A stretch of 64,000 nt of DNA from Diphasiastrum complanatum (lineage: Eukaryota > Streptophyta > Lycopodiopsida > Lycopodiales > Lycopodiaceae). The stretch is taken from the NCBI GenBank assembly GCA_029204225.1, contig CM055093.1, positions 3,586,974-3,650,973 of the forward strand. The letters are read 5' to 3'. The notes beneath the pieces are model-generated. The model ran no database searches and was not told where the DNA came from. It worked only from the letters and a program-made list of their open reading frames with translations. The first letter of the stretch is position 1; each line of letters opens with the position of its first letter. Below are positions 15,360-26,459 of the stretch, in pieces. Position numbers and translations under genes: made by a program.

Positions 15360-17011
15360 GCTCTCTCTTAAAGCGTGTATTTTCCTGATTTCCAAGCTGG
15401 TTTTCTGCCTTTCGAATAGTTCCTTATCCAATGCCTTAAAGATATCAGCTACCATCTACTTTGTCGGTATGAAGGCGGTCTTCATCTTGTCCTTCTCAAC
15501 CAAATCCCTGATTTAGTGATACTTGATGGCGATGTGCTTCGTTTTGGAATGAAACACTGGGTCTTTTGTCAGATGAATAGCAGAGGTGTTGTCCATGTGC
15601 ATGATCAACGGTTCATCGGTGCTCTGTCCTAGTCCACCTAGGAACTGTTTGAGCCATGTCAGTTCATTGGCCATGTTGGCTGCAACAACATATTCTACCT
15701 CATAGGATGATTGGGCAGTTATTGTCTGCTTTCTGCTGATCTAGATAATTGCCACATCGGCTGCTATGATGCATCCTCCTAAGACGCTTTTACTATCATC
15801 TTTCTGGGATGCCCAACTTGCATCATTGTAGGATTCAATCTTGAATCCTGCATCTTGACAAAAGCGTAGGCCATAGTCCTTTGTGTTTTGCAGGCATTGC
15901 AGGATCCTCTTGGCAATTTCCAGTGTGTTGGTACTGGATTAATATTGAATTGGCTCAATCCGAACACTGCGTAAGCAATGTCTGGTCACGTATTGTCTCC
16001 CAAGTACATCAAAGAACCGATAAGCCTTCTGTAAGGCTTGTGCTCCATTGCTTGTCGTTCTACTTCATCTATGAGATAGTCTTCATTTGTGAGTATTGTG
16101 AACTTCGTAGCTGATCGTATCTTCTTCAAGCATTGTTCTTGTCTCATCAAATCTGACGTCTCTAACAGTCTTCACTTCATTGGTTTGAGGCATGTAGACT
16201 CTATAATATACAGAATGTATATCATAGCCAACCAGGAATCCTTGCTCCATCTTTTCGTCCAGCTTCTTCCTCTTCTTATCTGGTATGTGTGCATATGCTA
16301 CACATCCAAAGATTCGAACATAAGTCATATTCGACTTGCTTCTCCACCATACCTCATGTGGGGTAGTGTGAGCAACACTTGACTTGCATGTCATGTTCTC
16401 TGTAGGTAGGCGGTTGTAGCTACTGCCTCAGCCCATAGCGTTCTTGATGCCTTTGAGCAGGCCATCATGGATCTTGCAACCTCCATTAGAGTTCTGTTCT
16501 TCCTCTATGCCACACCATTATGCTGTGGTGAATAGGCTGTTGTCTTCCTGTGAAGAATTCCTCAACTTTTACAAAATTCAGTAAAACGGTTGGAGATGTA
16601 TTCTTCTCCTTTGTCGGTCCTGATCTGCTTGACTTTCCTTTCGGTCCACTTCTCAGCCCAGTTCACATATTCTATAAACTTGTCAAGAGCTTCAGATTTG
16701 TTGTGGATGATGTACACAACTGCAAACTTACTGTAATCATCAATAAAGGTGATATAGTATCTTGATCCTCCGACAAATAGTACGTCAAAGGGTCCGCAGA
16801 TGTCTGAGTGTATCAGCTCCAGAAGTTTGTCACTCTAAAGAAATCTTGCATGAAAGGTGTACGTGACATCTTCCCTTTGTTGAATGCATCACAGGTGTCA
16901 TGTTTGCATCTTTGATGCTCACTCATGGGAATGCACTGTTCTGGCTTGCTTTATACAATGCTAGTGGGTTCATGTGACATAGTCTCTTGTGCCACAGAAC
17001 GTCATATATCA
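15360..17011 (-). pseudogene. Copia-3 pol remnants: pre-integrase, integrase, RT end, RNase H
   Basis: From right to left on the minus strand: 17011-16930 encodes LWHKRLCHMNP of the GAG_pre-integrase domain; 16930-16400 decayed integrase core; 16394-16083 the integrase C-terminal part (FGCVAYAHIPDKKRKKLDEK, GFLVGYD); 16080-15900 only the last part of RT (HKPYRRLIGSLMYLGD); 15900-15360 RNase H (IAADVAI, SSYEVEYVVAANMANEL, SKTKHIAIKYH). The central RT, including the catalytic YVDD region, is missing, and there are many stops and frameshifts. It is a dead, deleted polyprotein gene. Confidence 0.82.
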
Positions 17012-17437
17012 TGTTGGATTAGATTACAAGATTGATTAGCTAAGTTTAAGCTAAGCATCCGTTTAGATACGTTTTTGTTAACATTGCATGGCGGTGGTGG
17101 ATCGTAATAGTTTGAAAACTTCACGCCCGAGTAGTTGAGGTCCGATAGTTCGTCCTCACCCTGGCTTGCATGTGGATACTCGGAAGTGTTGGCCTGACTT
17201 GAAGTGTCGGCCTTTTGAGTATGTGGCGAAAAGGCCAAAAAAGTCGAAGGTTGCTTGAAACAAAATCCTGAGTCATTTTAGACCTACTGTCGCATTTTAT
17301 CAAAATTGTGAAAAACGCGAACTATGCGGCAAACAGTTCAAAAATGCAGACTGTGCAAAAACTAGTTAAAATATGCAGCAGTCTAAAAGACAAGGAAAAA
17401 TACTAAGGCTTTAAAGTAGAAACTTAATGTTTCTTCA
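17012..17437 (-). repeat. 5' LTR of Copia-3 (truncated)
   Basis: Direct repeat of 14916-15359 with scattered substitutions and a short deletion near 17150. It starts TGAAGAAAC on the minus strand. At 17012 it breaks into pol sequence instead of a primer site. Confidence 0.85.
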
Positions 17438-17515
17438 TAAGGATGGAGAGCATTCTAAATCTGGATCAAAGTTCTATGGTTAGAACTATGCCAAAACTAG
17501 TTGGAGAGGGAGTGT
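17436..17515 (+). pseudogene. Copia-2 remnant after the Copia-3 insertion and possible 3' end
   Basis: The bases right after Copia-3 encode HKDGEHSKSGSK, which would complete the CFYC half-knuckle left at 14574. Shortly after comes a purine tract (GGAGAGGGAG) followed by TGTGATAAATATC, which looks like a polypurine tract and the start of a 3' LTR near 17513. The LTR end was not found, so this is tentative. Confidence 0.4.
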
Positions 17516-17816
17516 GATAAATATCAACTAGTTTAGTCATATTTTGGTTAATTGGCAATTGAGGTCAATTTGCATTTTAGACTTAGAGATAGATATTTCA
17601 AAGTTATATTAGTCTAAATGTTTTTGAATTATCACTTTTGAAAAGTGAGGGAAAGTAAGTAGGCGAGTTTGGACCCATCCAAATTTGAATGATTGGTACA
17701 TTGAATCTAGTCCATATTGTGAGTAGGGTTTTGGATCTAGAAGTTTCTATGGAGAGAAACCACATTCAAAATAGGGCATAGACATGTTATAACTAGTGTA
17801 CGAGCATGGGAGAACA

Positions 17817-17820
<4 letters not shown>

Positions 17821-17902
<82 letters not shown>
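17821..17902. repeat. (CT)n microsatellite
   Basis: An uninterrupted CT tract of about 80 bp. Confidence 0.97.
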
Positions 17903-17904
<2 letters not shown>

Positions 17905-18588
17905 TTCATGCTTATACATGAGTTCTCTCGGCTTCATCTATCCATTGGTGCACTATAGTGTTGATATCTTGCAATTTTGTGTGTAGAATGCAATCGTTTA
18001 TGGTTCATTGGATCCACACGTGTGAAATACAGTACCTTACTGTTATTCTACGGACAACAACTTCGTTATTTCATATATTTGATGTTTGGTCAAGACCTTG
18101 TTGAGTTTGCATCTCTTTCATCAAGTAGATGTTGATTTTCTACATTGCCAATGGTGCTAATTGTGTTGTCATTCATAACCAAAGATCAAGAGATGCTTTT
18201 GGATCTTAGTGATTAACAAAATCTTCACTCATATTGCTATCTTGATACTGTTGGTAGGGAAGATTGGACTAAAAGTTATACGTTGTTATCCAAGCTGTCA
18301 TGTAGTGAATCTTGTTTTGGACATGGATAACAACGGATGCTCAGTTACGACATTTGTCTTTCTCACATACTAGCTCGTGCGGTTTTGTGTTGTGGGATGG
18401 TAATAGGTAACAGCTAGGCGTCTTAAAACTTTCTTCACTTTACTATACTTTGTACTGTAAGATTTCATGCAATTTTTTTTTAACATGTTATGCTATAAAA
18501 CAAAGGGTTCAAAAGGTTTGGTCTTGCTTTGTCAAGAGGGACTATGTGAAATGTTTTTTTTTTCTCTCTCTCTCTCTCCCCCCCCCCC

Positions 18589-18628
<40 letters not shown>

Positions 18629-19722
18629 CTCATTTTCTTCTAGCACATTTGGATGATCTTGTGATTATGTCTACAATATAAATTGAAGGTGGTGTAATAA
18701 AGAAGTCAATATGAAAGAGTACAATGAGTGTGGAAATAATGTAAGCATAAATATAAGTGATGAAGGTTGCCTCTTGTCAATCTCTCCATTTTGTTCTCCT
18801 TTTGTAAACTTTTGTAGCTACTTTGTATGGCTAATGCAACATGAGCTCATGTAGGCTTCCTACCCCTACTACCTAAGGACCACCCCACATTATCGTTTGA
18901 TCTTCTTCTAATAACAAAGCAAAGAAGAATTTCGTATTGATGAGCTAACTTCTTCATAAAATTGTTTGAGTCCATTTAGTTGGAGCCTTAGCATCTTACT
19001 CCTTTACAAAAGATCTCAAATCTCCCTTCAATGTTACATTGCAAATATATGCATAATGTTAAAAGTGAATGAGTCTTATCAATAGTTAAAATATTAATTT
19101 ATGAGCACCTTAGAGCTTCTCTCCTTATCAAAAAATACACAAGCATGTTATTAAGTATGTTGTTTTTCTTCCTCATACAGAAACGTCACATCATGTGTCC
19201 ATGTTGTTTATCATGAGAAGTGTGTTACATGATAATAACCCAAATGAAATAATGAGGATACTAGAACATCAACTACTCATCAAATGGAAGGTTAGATGCC
19301 TCCTATCCTACCAAATCCCTAGAAGTGAAAAATGCTCATCAAGCTTAGCTGGAAAAAAGTTAAGGAAGATATTATGAGTATATATATGGTCTACTACAAA
19401 CACACGATAAAAACACATCTATTTTGCTATGGAGTAGGTAGGACCTTGTAGAACAATCTTCAACACACAAGAGGAAGACATATCTTTCACTTCGAGGTCA
19501 ATAGGAGCCCAATGCTTATAAATAGATTTGAGCCAACATAATAAACACCTACAACACTTCCAAGGAAGATGTAAAACAATACAATGAAACCTATAGATTG
19601 GAAATTTATGACTAAAACTAGTGGATTTTTGTAGGTTAGAAGCCTATAATCTTAAATCAGTAATGAAATGCCAAATTTGACAATTGACCTATAAGACTTT
19701 ATGGGTTTCTCACGAGCACCTT
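17903..19722. other. Unassigned AT-rich DNA
   Basis: No gene, LTR pair or conserved domain recognised on either strand. It contains the compound simple repeat listed separately at 18563-18628. Confidence 0.5.
18563..18628. repeat. Compound simple repeat (CT)n-(C)n-(CT)n-(TA)n
   Basis: CT units, a run of C, CT units again and then a TA tract follow each other without spacer. Confidence 0.95.
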
Positions 19723-19876
19723 GTAGGACCGTGGATTGAACAATCAAGCAAACACATGATGTGATTGTTCGTATGTTAATCTCTAACACACAAGATAAAG
19801 ACCTATCATTTGCTATGGAGGTGGTAGGACCATGGATTGACAATCAAAGCCTCCACTAGATGTGATTGTTCATAGG
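19723..19876 (+). repeat. Two diverged direct repeats of about 54 bp
   Basis: GTAGGACCGTGGATTG...GATGTGATTGTTCGTA at 19723-19777 recurs as GTAGGACCATGGATTG...GATGTGATTGTTCATA at 19824-19876. A weaker relative of the same sequence sits near 19436-19490. Confidence 0.7.
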
Positions 19877-19939
19877 TTCCAAGGCCCCACATGTAAGGAG
19901 TCACTACAACGATCCATCAATCACACAAATATAGGCTGT

Positions 19940-20230
19940 AGGGGCCCACAAATTTGTTCCAACATCCCCATTCTAGACCCCTTTTTTTCCACCCTAATCC
20001 TTTGTCCTCTAGGTGGTCACTGGTCACGCCCGTCGATGACGTTTGTCCGGCTTGCCGATCAGTGACCCCCTCTCCCCTCTTCGTCTCGATCCCCTTTGGT
20101 TCTCTTTCTTTCTCGCACGCCATTACGAGGAGGAGGAGGAGGAGGAGGAAGAGCGAGCTCCAGAGGCGAGAGGGAAGGATTAGGGAGGCATCCGGATCAT
20201 CCTTGATGCAGCCGATGCTTTTGATGTGAT
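19940..20230 (+). promoter_or_regulatory. GC-rich island, possible promoter or 5' UTR exon
   Basis: In otherwise AT-rich DNA this stretch is rich in CCCTC/CTCTTTC tracts and then a GAG/GGA repeat (20131-20150), which is typical of plant core promoters and 5' UTRs. It contains no convincing coding sequence. It could be the untranslated first exon of an unrecognised gene. A very distant first exon of LCBK1 (18 kb downstream) is possible but unsupported. Confidence 0.3.
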
Positions 20231-21008
20231 GCTGATTTCCATTTTTCGGCTGTTGCTCTGATGGTACAGTTTTGGTTTCCCAATAGTAGTCCTCTTTTGA
20301 GCTATGGTTCACACAAGAAAGTTTCTACGAAGGTTTCTCAAGTTTGTTGTCTCATTTTGTTTCATTTGATTTGTTTGGCCGTTATTCTGTTGGTACAGTT
20401 TTGCTTTTGTAATAATCGTCTTCTTCTGAGCTACGGATTAGACATCATTCGAACAAGAAAGCTTTTAAGAGGGTTCCATTTCTTAAATGCATTGTTTCAA
20501 TTTTTTTCTGGTTCAGTTTGAAGCATTTGGATAATTTTCAACCCATTGCTTCATTTTGGTAGTTCAGTTTGAAGTTTTTGGAGATATTTCAACCTATTTT
20601 TTCATTTCGTGTAGTTTAGTTCGAAGTATTAGGATAATTTCAACCTTCGAACCGCAATTTGTTGGTCAATTGAGTGGCATATTTACCCTCTTAAGTCTGT
20701 AGATCCGTTTACTGTAGCCTTGTTTCATTTTTGGGCTCTTGCAGAAAAAAACAATGATAGATCTTTTATGCCTTTCACATTTGTTGTCAAATTATTGTGC
20801 GTTTGGTTCATGGACTTAGCTGCTGAGATTTAGTGTTCATTTGGAAGATGAGGAAGTTTAACCTGTTTGGCTTTTTAAGCTTCAATTTTTCTTTGAGCAC
20901 ACTAAATACTTGGTTGGATGAAAACTTTCTTTATCTGCTGCAGTATGGTGAGGTTGTGTTCGATCTTGTGAGCCAAAGCATCAGACCCCCAGTTCTTCTT
21001 TGGGGGAA

Positions 21009-21258
21009 AAGTTTCTTATTCATCCATTACCAGCTACGGCCATGCCGAATTGGGTGTATGAAGCAAGGGAAATCAGGCTGTAAAACTGAGATCTGTTTTT
21101 TGCTCAAGGGTTAAGGTGTAGCAGGAATGACAGTGTTTAGTTGGGACTAATAGGTTAGAATATGAAAGAGTTTCTCAGACATCCATCACCTGCTGCCATA
21201 CCTTATTGGGTGTATGAATAAGGCCATGAAATTGAGATCTGTTTTTTTGCAATGGAAT
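21009..21258 (+). repeat. Two diverged copies of a ~95 bp segment
   Basis: 21009-21104 and 21165-21254 share TTCATCCATTACCAGC/CATCCATCACCTGC, TTGGGTGTATGAA and GAGATCTGTTTTTTGC in the same order, indicating a local duplication. Both could be read as HPxPAxxPxWVYE, but the frames are not open beyond that. Confidence 0.65.
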
Positions 21259-21826
21259 GAGAGTCTTTTAGCTTGCTAAAAGCTAAATCTTGCCTTCTTA
21301 AAGAAAATGGAATGTCATTTGCCACTAGTTTTACTCTGTATCAGGACTGAATCTGGGGGAATTCACTTTTTCTTTGAGTGCCTTACACCCTGCAATCCCT
21401 CCTGAAGTTTCAATTCCATGCTTTAACATTGTTGGATGATATCATATATCCTGGTTATATGAAGTATGGCAATAAAACCTCTAGTCCGACAAACCTATTG
21501 TAATGTATATCTTGTTTCATCTTATGGCTTCTCAACTCTCTTTTTTAGTACCTAGTACCTTTTCTAGAATTAGGGCACTATGGCCTGGTTTAACTCGTAA
21601 CATCGTACCTCAAACTTCTTATTGATTTGCTAAGTGGTTTTTTTGAGGTGTTTTACTCCGAAAGTATGTTGTTCTTTTGGAGGGGTTTTCCCAAAGTTTA
21701 TATGATATATTTTTGGGTTTTCATAGTTTTGGTGTGTCTAACATCTTGTCTTTAATTTTTCGATATTAATGGATACCAAATACTATTAGAGTGGGTTGAA
21801 AGTTTATTTGTACTGATCTAGACCAC

Positions 21827-21869
21827 CATAAATCGTATAATCTTTTTTCTTAAGATTATATGATTTATG
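21827..21869. repeat. Inverted repeat, 18-bp arms
   Basis: Arms 21827-21844 and 21852-21869 pair at 17 of 18 positions around a 7-nt loop. It lies 10 bp from the larger hairpin at 21880 and shares the ATGATTTATG core with it. Confidence 0.8.
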
Positions 21870-21879
21870 TTGGTGTTGA

Positions 21880-21937
21880 TAACAAATGCGCACATGATTT
21901 ATGATCATATAATCATAAATCATGTGCGCATTTGTTA
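21880..21937. repeat. Perfect hairpin, 26-bp arms and 6-nt loop
   Basis: Arms 21880-21905 and 21912-21937 are exact reverse complements (starting TAACAAATGCGCACATG) around the loop CATATA. It is the strongest intramolecular palindrome noticed in the window. Confidence 0.95.
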
Positions 21938-24745
21938 AATTTTTGCTAAATTTTTTGTTGTCATAGGTTTCATAGGATCACACATTTTGACTATCTCAAG
22001 TGACAGCTTTTGTAGATTTATGATATGTCCATCAAAGTTGAGGCTAGTTAATTTGGAATGTTGATAGGTTTTTATTAGAAGCTCCATCTAGATTTTGTAA
22101 CAAAGTAGTACTATTTTGATAAAACTGAAGGTTATAAGTTGGTGTTGCAATTTCATCATTGTCTCCAATCTTCATCCTTCCTTTTTGTTGAAGCGAATGT
22201 TCTTACACTTCCTTAGCGTTGGTTACAAATCAGGGTTCCCACTAGTAAGGTGACGTAAAATTTGGCATTAGTTTCCAATTTTGAAGAGGGTGCTAGAAAT
22301 CCATCGTTCAATATTTTATCTCTATCCAGTGCTTTTGCAAGAGCTCCTTATTCAAGTTGATTATGTTTCTAAGCACTACTATCCGATCTTATGTTTCTTT
22401 GGTTATTTGTACCATGCTTCTCCGACAATAACTTCAACATTGTAGAGTAGTGGGATGAGTTCTTTAACTCATCCTCTTTTTTGGTCCACTAATTCTCTGA
22501 CAATAACTTCAACATCGTTGATTAAAGGAGCTTCAATCCATACCTTCATTTCTTGTTCACATTTGACATATTTGAAGTGATATTTTATTGTTTGTGTAGG
22601 ATATGAGTTGTTCTTCTTTGGCTTCCAAGATCTTTAGCTATACATACTTTTGGGACAAGTTTGGTGCCATTCTATATTAGTGCAGGTTCATTCTCCTTGG
22701 ATTGAGACTATTTAGAGCAAATTGTGTTTTGTTTTGTCCAAGGTTTTTAGTAGTCAATATCCCAACCCGAATACCATTATCACCTATTGGAACTACTTTT
22801 GTCTCATTTCATCAAATTTCGTATATGTTATGGGGCTTGTTATAATACTAGATCCTGTTCAGTAATGTTGGAGCTACTTTTGGCTTCTTTGGGTCAACTT
22901 CATTGATACATTCTAATGGCTTCCCAAAGCTAAAAGGTGCTTTTGGGGCTTCTTGGTCTCTATTGACAAAGTTATCATTACATTTTGGTGGCTGTGCAAA
23001 GCCAGAAATTGTATGAAAATTTGTTGCATTGTGCCACATGATTTGAGGACATTTTGGTGTCTATATTGGGTCAACCATCTCATTGTGGTACGCCACATAG
23101 ATATTAGAGTGGACATAGATGTGAGAGAGATCTAACGACATGTAAATAGGGATTCCAAGAATGTTTTGTGGAACCTTGGGCTTTATTAGTTCATGTAGAT
23201 ATTTTAACTTGACTTTGGGTTCATTCGGAATTCAAGTCAATCAGTAGGGACTAGTCATGTGAAAAAGGTCTTGACCTTTTGAAATTTACCAACATGGAAG
23301 AGATCTTATTCCTAAGCATGAGTAGACTAAAGAAAGTGCACATAGCTACGAATTATCCTCTCCTGTAGGTGGTTGATGATTATATGATTGTGAGTTTCTT
23401 TGGAGGAGAACTTAAAGGCACCATCCTTGTCAGGAGGACCTACAAAGTATTTTATTGTTGATTATTCTTGATAATTGTTTTGGAGATTCTAATGGCTTGA
23501 TAGTTTACCATTCTTTTCTTCTTTTGATGATTATTCTTTTTGGATCTTTTGTGATTGAGGGCATCTCGATTTTACTTATTCTTTATTCACTTTACTGTAA
23601 ATCTTTTCCAACATATAGTGGCATTAGTTTGAGCTTATGAGATGACATGATTTCCTGATTGCACTTTAAAACTTTTGTTTACAAAAGTTGCAATTGGAAG
23701 CTTTATGATCGATGCTTTGCTAGAATAGTAATGGTCCTAATTTCAAACTTCGCTTTTGATGGTACAATTTTTTGAGGATGTACTCCATCCTCAAACGTTG
23801 CTGATACACATTGAACAATGTGTGAACTAGGTCTTTGAGATTTGAGCTTTATGTTTAGTTATACTATCCAGTGTTGCTTATCGATCTCAATAGTTGTATA
23901 GCAAGTTTAGTATCTTATTTGGTATATGCTTTATCTACTTGTTGAGACTCTAAAATAGAAGTAACAATATCGAATGAGAAAGAGGATATGAATTGCTAGC
24001 AAAGCCGAGTTATGATTTTTGAGTTTCTTGGCATTTCTATTGGGAGGTAGGAATTTAGTTGATTGGCATTGCTCTTAAGTGTAGCCTTTGTGTGGACAAG
24101 TGTAGCCTGTTGCTTGATTTCCCTTTGAAGACAAAGATAAGAAATGACTAAGCCTTTTGGATCCTATACATTTCCTTATCTCCGTGATAAGATTTATTGG
24201 ATAAAAAAATTGAGAGTACATGAACATCTGGCAACTATGAAACCTAGCCAAAGGGAAGTGAGGCACTTTGTTGCATAAGGCCTGCCAAAGATCCATGAAC
24301 TTTGACTAAGCAAAGTTTTAAGTTAGCTAACACTTGGCAAGTATCCAACCGTATTTCCATGGGACCAAGGGACATGAGCAATTTTGGAAAGTCAGTTGGT
24401 TTAGAAGCAACTGTGCAAAGTTGACAAATGGCAAGAGTTTGCAAATTAGCATACCAAGAAAATCTCAAGACAAGACAATTATAACTCAAGCTTTCAACAA
24501 ACTCTCAGTTGCCATTCGAAGAAAGGACATTTCTCCATTTAAGAATCAACCATGCGAGATGCCAACCAAAGGTTGATAAAGATGAGTAAACGATCCATGT
24601 GGTGGACTACCTCGTGAAAAATTAAGAACTTACAAAGCTCAAGTAAGTAGGTGTTTAGTGTGGACCTTTTACTGATTGTTTCGTCTGACTTAGAATGTTA
24701 GTACAAAATACTTATTAACAATATGTACCAACTTTGTTGCAATGT

Positions 24746-24842
24746 TTCATGGAGATTCGAATCGCCCGATTTGATTCGTTCGAGTCGGCCGATTTGAATT
24801 GGTTCTAATTGGCCGTCTCAGGCTCAAATTGGTCAATTTGAA
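24746..24842 (+). repeat. GATTCGAAT-type dispersed repeat, copy 1
   Basis: A run of GATTCGAATCG, GATTTGATTCG, GAGTCGGCCGATTTG and AATTGG motifs. Similar text occurs at 35108-35190 and 46279-46371. Confidence 0.45.
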
Positions 24843-25134
24843 CATTTTCAAAAAAAATGCGGGTCTTTTGCTGTTTGGATTTTATTATAGCCAAAAACAA
24901 ATGTAGATTCGGAGTTTAAGATGCCATTTATGATTTATAGTATATACTCCAGTTTCTAACTAGTAAATAAACCTTGGGACTTCCAAAACAGACTGATTCA
25001 ATAGACTCTGGTCCAGATGACTACCAAGTTCTAACTAGTTTGTTGAAACGTAATTCTTGAGACTGGACGGTGGATTTTAGGCCCTAGGGTTTAACTGTTT
25101 ACCGTTTACCGTTTAGGGTAACAGGACTCGTCAC

Positions 25135-26202
25135 TCAGGAGAGAGTTGCAATTCCATACTCCAACCTGGAGATGGTGTGGATGGGGCCCCGGGGTGCTCC
25201 CAAGCCCGGGGACCCCAAAACCCTATCGCTGGGAGCTACTAGGGGTGCCAGCAATAAATCATACCTGTCCATCCCGATAGATAGCTCGTCTGCCAGACTC
25301 TCGGGCCTCCTGGAAGGCCTTACGCCTGTAAGATCATCGTCCATACATATGGTAGTGCCTCGTAGTTTGGCTCTGCAACGCAAAGCCTCTCTACAACTGG
25401 TCAGTGAGGTAAAGCAAATGATCAGTGTGGCCGCGTCTCTGGTAGTCCTCCAAGCTGTACCAATCCATCTGTCACATGTCCTAGGGTAGTATCAAGAAAC
25501 CGCTGGGCCTCAGCAATGGCATCCTGTGTGTCTGGTATCCCGCGGACCCTGATATTATAGGCCTTTTGTTCTCTTGATCGTTCTTCCGAAATAGTGGCCG
25601 ATGAGGCTGCAACCTGTTTAGCGCTGATGATGCTCCAATGAGGCAACTTTGGACTGCAACAAATTCTTGTCTTTGATTAAGGAGATCACTAATCCCTGTA
25701 GCTGTGAGAGTTCTTTCTTCATAATCTGGAAATCCGCTTTAAACTGATCTCAGTTGATTTGGAGGGAGTGTATGGGATGGGTACTGTGGATGGGGGGTAT
25801 TGTGGTTATTTGGCTGATTAAAATAGGCAGATCAGCGTGGGTGGATTTCAGAGAAGAAGAAGAAGACGTGGCATGTGAGGACAGGCAGATGGCAGGTACA
25901 GAAGGCGGCAGACAGGAGGCAGGCAGGCTGGAGGTGAAGCCAGGAGGTACAGCAGGCAGCGATGCCTTTTCTTCAGGCAGCAGCGCTACAGTAGGACGGG
26001 TGGGGGGGTGAGGTAGCGCTACAGTAGCTTTTCTTGGCAGGCAGCGCTGCTGCTACAGGACTTTTTTTGGGAGCCATCGCTGCCTTGAAAGAGGGGATGG
26101 AGCCGGGGGGTGGAGCAGTTAGGTGCCCAGCGGGACAGGATGCGGAGATCAGTGGGACAGAGACAGGCAGTCAGCGGACTGCACCATCGCGACCAGCGCC
26201 CA

Positions 26203-26290
<88 letters not shown>

Positions 26291-26300
26291 AAAAATTTCA
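25135..26300 (-). pseudogene. LINE-A ORF1 (inverted)
   Basis: On the minus strand after a CT/CA tract (26203-26287): an Ala/Pro-rich N-terminus beginning near the ATG at 26204, a coiled coil (QIMKKELSQLQGLVISLIKD, LLQSKVASLE), and the ORF1 core YNIRVRGIPDTQDAIAEAQR at 25422-25646, then RCRAKLRGTTICMDDDLTG at 25250-25383. It ends at GLEYGIATLS near 25135. Several frame breaks. In the L1 family ORF1 is an RNA-binding trimeric chaperone; this copy is dead. Confidence 0.75.
26203..26287. repeat. (TG)n-(AG)n microsatellite
   Basis: TG tract about 26203-26220 followed by AG tract 26221-26287. On the minus strand it lies just in front of the LINE-A ORF1 start; LINE-B also has a CT tract in the equivalent place. 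Confidence 0.95.
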
Positions 26301-26459
26301 GATTCTGTCTTGAGAGAAGGTTGAATGGTGTGTGAGACAAGTGCTTCTGGGGAGAGGAAACTTGGAAGTGTGTGAGTGTGAGTGAGAGAATGTAAATATG
26401 TGTTGTCCACGGTCCTATAGGCTATTCGGAGGCAAAACAAACAGAAATTTGTCAATGTA

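Larger units (their letters stand above)
14594..17437 (-). mobile_element. Copia-3: internally deleted copia element with two LTRs
   Basis: Two direct copies of the same sequence (14916-15359 and 17012-17437) flank copia pol fragments read on the minus strand. The 3' LTR begins TGAAAAAAC at 15359, preceded on that strand by a purine-rich AAGAGAGAGC tract. The left copy continues to about 14594 in LTR-like sequence, while the right copy is cut at 17012 and joined directly to the pre-integrase domain. The U5, primer site, gag and protease are therefore deleted. I could not find a matching target-site duplication. It is inserted in the zinc knuckle of Copia-2. Confidence 0.82.
20231..25129. other. 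Unassigned AT-rich DNA
   Basis: Scanning both strands showed only short open frames without recognisable domains. Apart from the two hairpins near 21830-21937 and the duplicated segment near 21009-21258, nothing can be called. Very old transposon debris is likely but I cannot name any. Confidence 0.5.

Noticed and set aside
21880-21937. The perfect hairpin as a microRNA gene
   Set aside because: Arms are 26 bp with no bulges and only a 6-nt loop; plant microRNA precursors have longer loops and flanking lower stems. Without small-RNA data the call is not supported.
24075-24576. Overlapping small open frames on both strands
   Set aside because: No domain, no codon bias, no splice or promoter context.
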